The notes below the pieces were generated by a model. The model saw only the letters and a program-made list of their open reading frames with translations, was not told the origin of the DNA and made no database searches. A stretch of DNA of 64,000 bases from Pseudomonas sp. ADAK18. Its GTDB lineage: Bacteria; Pseudomonadota; Gammaproteobacteria; Pseudomonadales; Pseudomonadaceae. Positions within the stretch are counted from its first letter, which is position 1, and each line of letters starts with the position of its first letter. The position numbers and the translations under genes are program-made. Positions 63,242 through 64,000 of the stretch are shown piece after piece. The stretch spans positions 2,459,001 through 2,523,000 of the forward strand of contig NZ_CP052859.1 of NCBI RefSeq assembly GCF_012935695.1, given 5' to 3'.

Positions 63242-64000
63242 ATGATCAGAAAACCGACGCGCCTGCTGTTGGCGAGCCTCTCGATTCTCATGAGCACCGG
63301 CGCCTGGGCCGACTTCACGGCTACCCCCAGTGATGCCAGGGTCATTGCCAAGGAGGCCTACTTGTATGGCTTCCCGGTGGTGGAAATGTACAAGACCCTC
63401 TACGCCCAGGCGGTGGATAAGGGCGGGGCGAATTTCAAGGCGCCGTTCAACCATATCGGCAACACCGCTCAGGTCTTCACCCCCAAGGACACCGCGTTCG
63501 TCACCCCCAACTCGGACACGCCCTACTCCTTCGTCTGGCTGGACCTGCGGGCTGAACCGGTAGTGCTGACCCTGCCAACGATCGAGGAAAACCGTTATTA
63601 CTCGGTGCAATTGATTGACCTCTATACCCATAACTTCGGCTACCTGGGCACTCGCAGCACCGGCAACAACGGTGGGCATTACATGATCACCGGGCCCGAC
63701 TGGAAAGGTCAGCAGCCGGCCAATATCGATCGCGTGGTGCGCAGTGAAAGCAACATCGCCTATGCGCTGTATCGCACCCAATTGCTCGATGACAAGGACC
63801 TGGGCAAGGTCAAGCAGATTCAGGGCGGCTACAAAGTGGAGCGCCTGAGCCGTTATGTGAACCAGCCCGCGGTCAAGGCATCGAAGATCATCTGGCCAAA
63901 ACCCTCGCCCCACATGAGCGACAGCCCTCAACTGTTCCGCTACTTGAACTTCATGCTGGCCTTCGCCGCCCCGCAAGACAGTGAAAAAGACCTGCTCGCA
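63242..64000 (+). CDS. DUF1254 domain protein, exported (runs off window)
   Basis: The first 253 codons of a gene cut by the window end. It starts MIRKPTRLLLASLSILMSTG with a Sec signal cleaved near GAWA. The DUF1254 domain follows: AKEAYLYGFPVVEMYKTLYAQ, FNHIGNTAQVFTPKD, VTPNSDTPYSFVWLDLRAEP and YYSVQLIDLYTHNFGYLG. A C-terminal DUF1214 domain is expected beyond the window. These periplasmic proteins are common but without proven function. Confidence 0.85.
   Translation, partial: MIRKPTRLLLASLSILMSTGAWADFTATPSDARVIAKEAYLYGFPVVEMYKTLYAQAVDKGGANFKAPFNHIGNTAQVFTPKDTAFVTPNSDTPYSFVWLDLRAEPVVLTLPTIEENRYYSVQLIDLYTHNFGYLGTRSTGNNGGHYMITGPDWKGQQPANIDRVVRSESNIAYALYRTQLLDDKDLGKVKQIQGGYKVERLSRYVNQPAVKASKIIWPKPSPHMSDSPQLFRYLNFMLAFAAPQDSEKDLLA

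Noticed and set aside
1..64000. tRNA, rRNA, CRISPR arrays, insertion sequences
   Set aside because: No tRNA-like cloverleaf, rRNA segment, regularly spaced repeat array or transposase gene was recognised by reading.

Overview
The window is high-GC chromosomal DNA that reads as a member of the Pseudomonas fluorescens group. The grounds are: an arn lipid A modification operon ending in ugd, a pvdQ acylase next to an ortholog of the P. aeruginosa PA2384 gene, an isoleucine-type acyl-CoA degradation cluster ordered like PA2552-PA2555, and the GC-rich REP palindromes typical of this group. No rRNA, tRNA or CRISPR array was seen. Most genes sit in tight operons joined by 4-base ATGA or GTGA overlaps.

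Left part (1-14825): a CcoQ-like small membrane protein, an unknown gene, an Asp/Glu racemase family gene and a GNAT acetyltransferase are followed by a repeat-rich intergenic region, a tyrosine recombinase and an exported protein. Then comes a translationally coupled four-gene operon (about 4.7-14.8 kb). It encodes a ClpB-like AAA+ ATPase with a degenerate N-terminal half, a NrdG-like radical SAM activase, and a 2091-residue protein fusing zinc ribbons, a degenerate kinase domain, an SF1 helicase and an MTES_1575-type nuclease domain, plus a coiled-coil protein. I cannot match this set to a named system; it looks like an NTP-dependent conflict or defence system and is the best candidate for something undescribed.

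Middle part (15223-29192): arnC-arnA-arnD-arnT-arnE-arnF-ugd plus an extra GT39-type glycosyltransferase. arnB is absent from its usual first position, and the long leader carries a TTTCAT direct repeat. Next are pnuC-nadR (nicotinamide riboside uptake and phosphorylation), pvdQ with a candidate PvdS-type promoter, the PA2384-like Fur-fold gene and two small membrane or lipoprotein genes.

Metabolic part (29257-44729): an AraC-family regulator diverges from an operon for a TauABC/SsuABC-type transporter, an acyl-CoA-dehydrogenase-like flavoprotein and an AhpD-like protein. A LysR regulator diverges from an aldo/keto reductase. The acyl-CoA degradation operon (AMP-binding ligase, SDR, thiolase, acyl-CoA dehydrogenase, enoyl-CoA hydratase), a bestrophin and a TPR/HEAT protein follow.

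Right part (44870-64000): a KaiC-like ATPase is coupled to a hybrid histidine kinase. Beyond it, two large paralogous toxin or effector proteins (1258 and 1189 aa) bracket a signalling operon (CHASE3-GAF hybrid kinase with three receivers, CheR, CheB, a REC-kinase and a single-domain receiver). The two toxins share a long N-terminal body but have different C-terminal ends, both with papain-like Cys/His signatures; the second matches the C58 (YopT-type) pattern. A receiver protein, a fragment of a DUF1254/DUF1214 gene and the start of an intact DUF1254 gene close the window.
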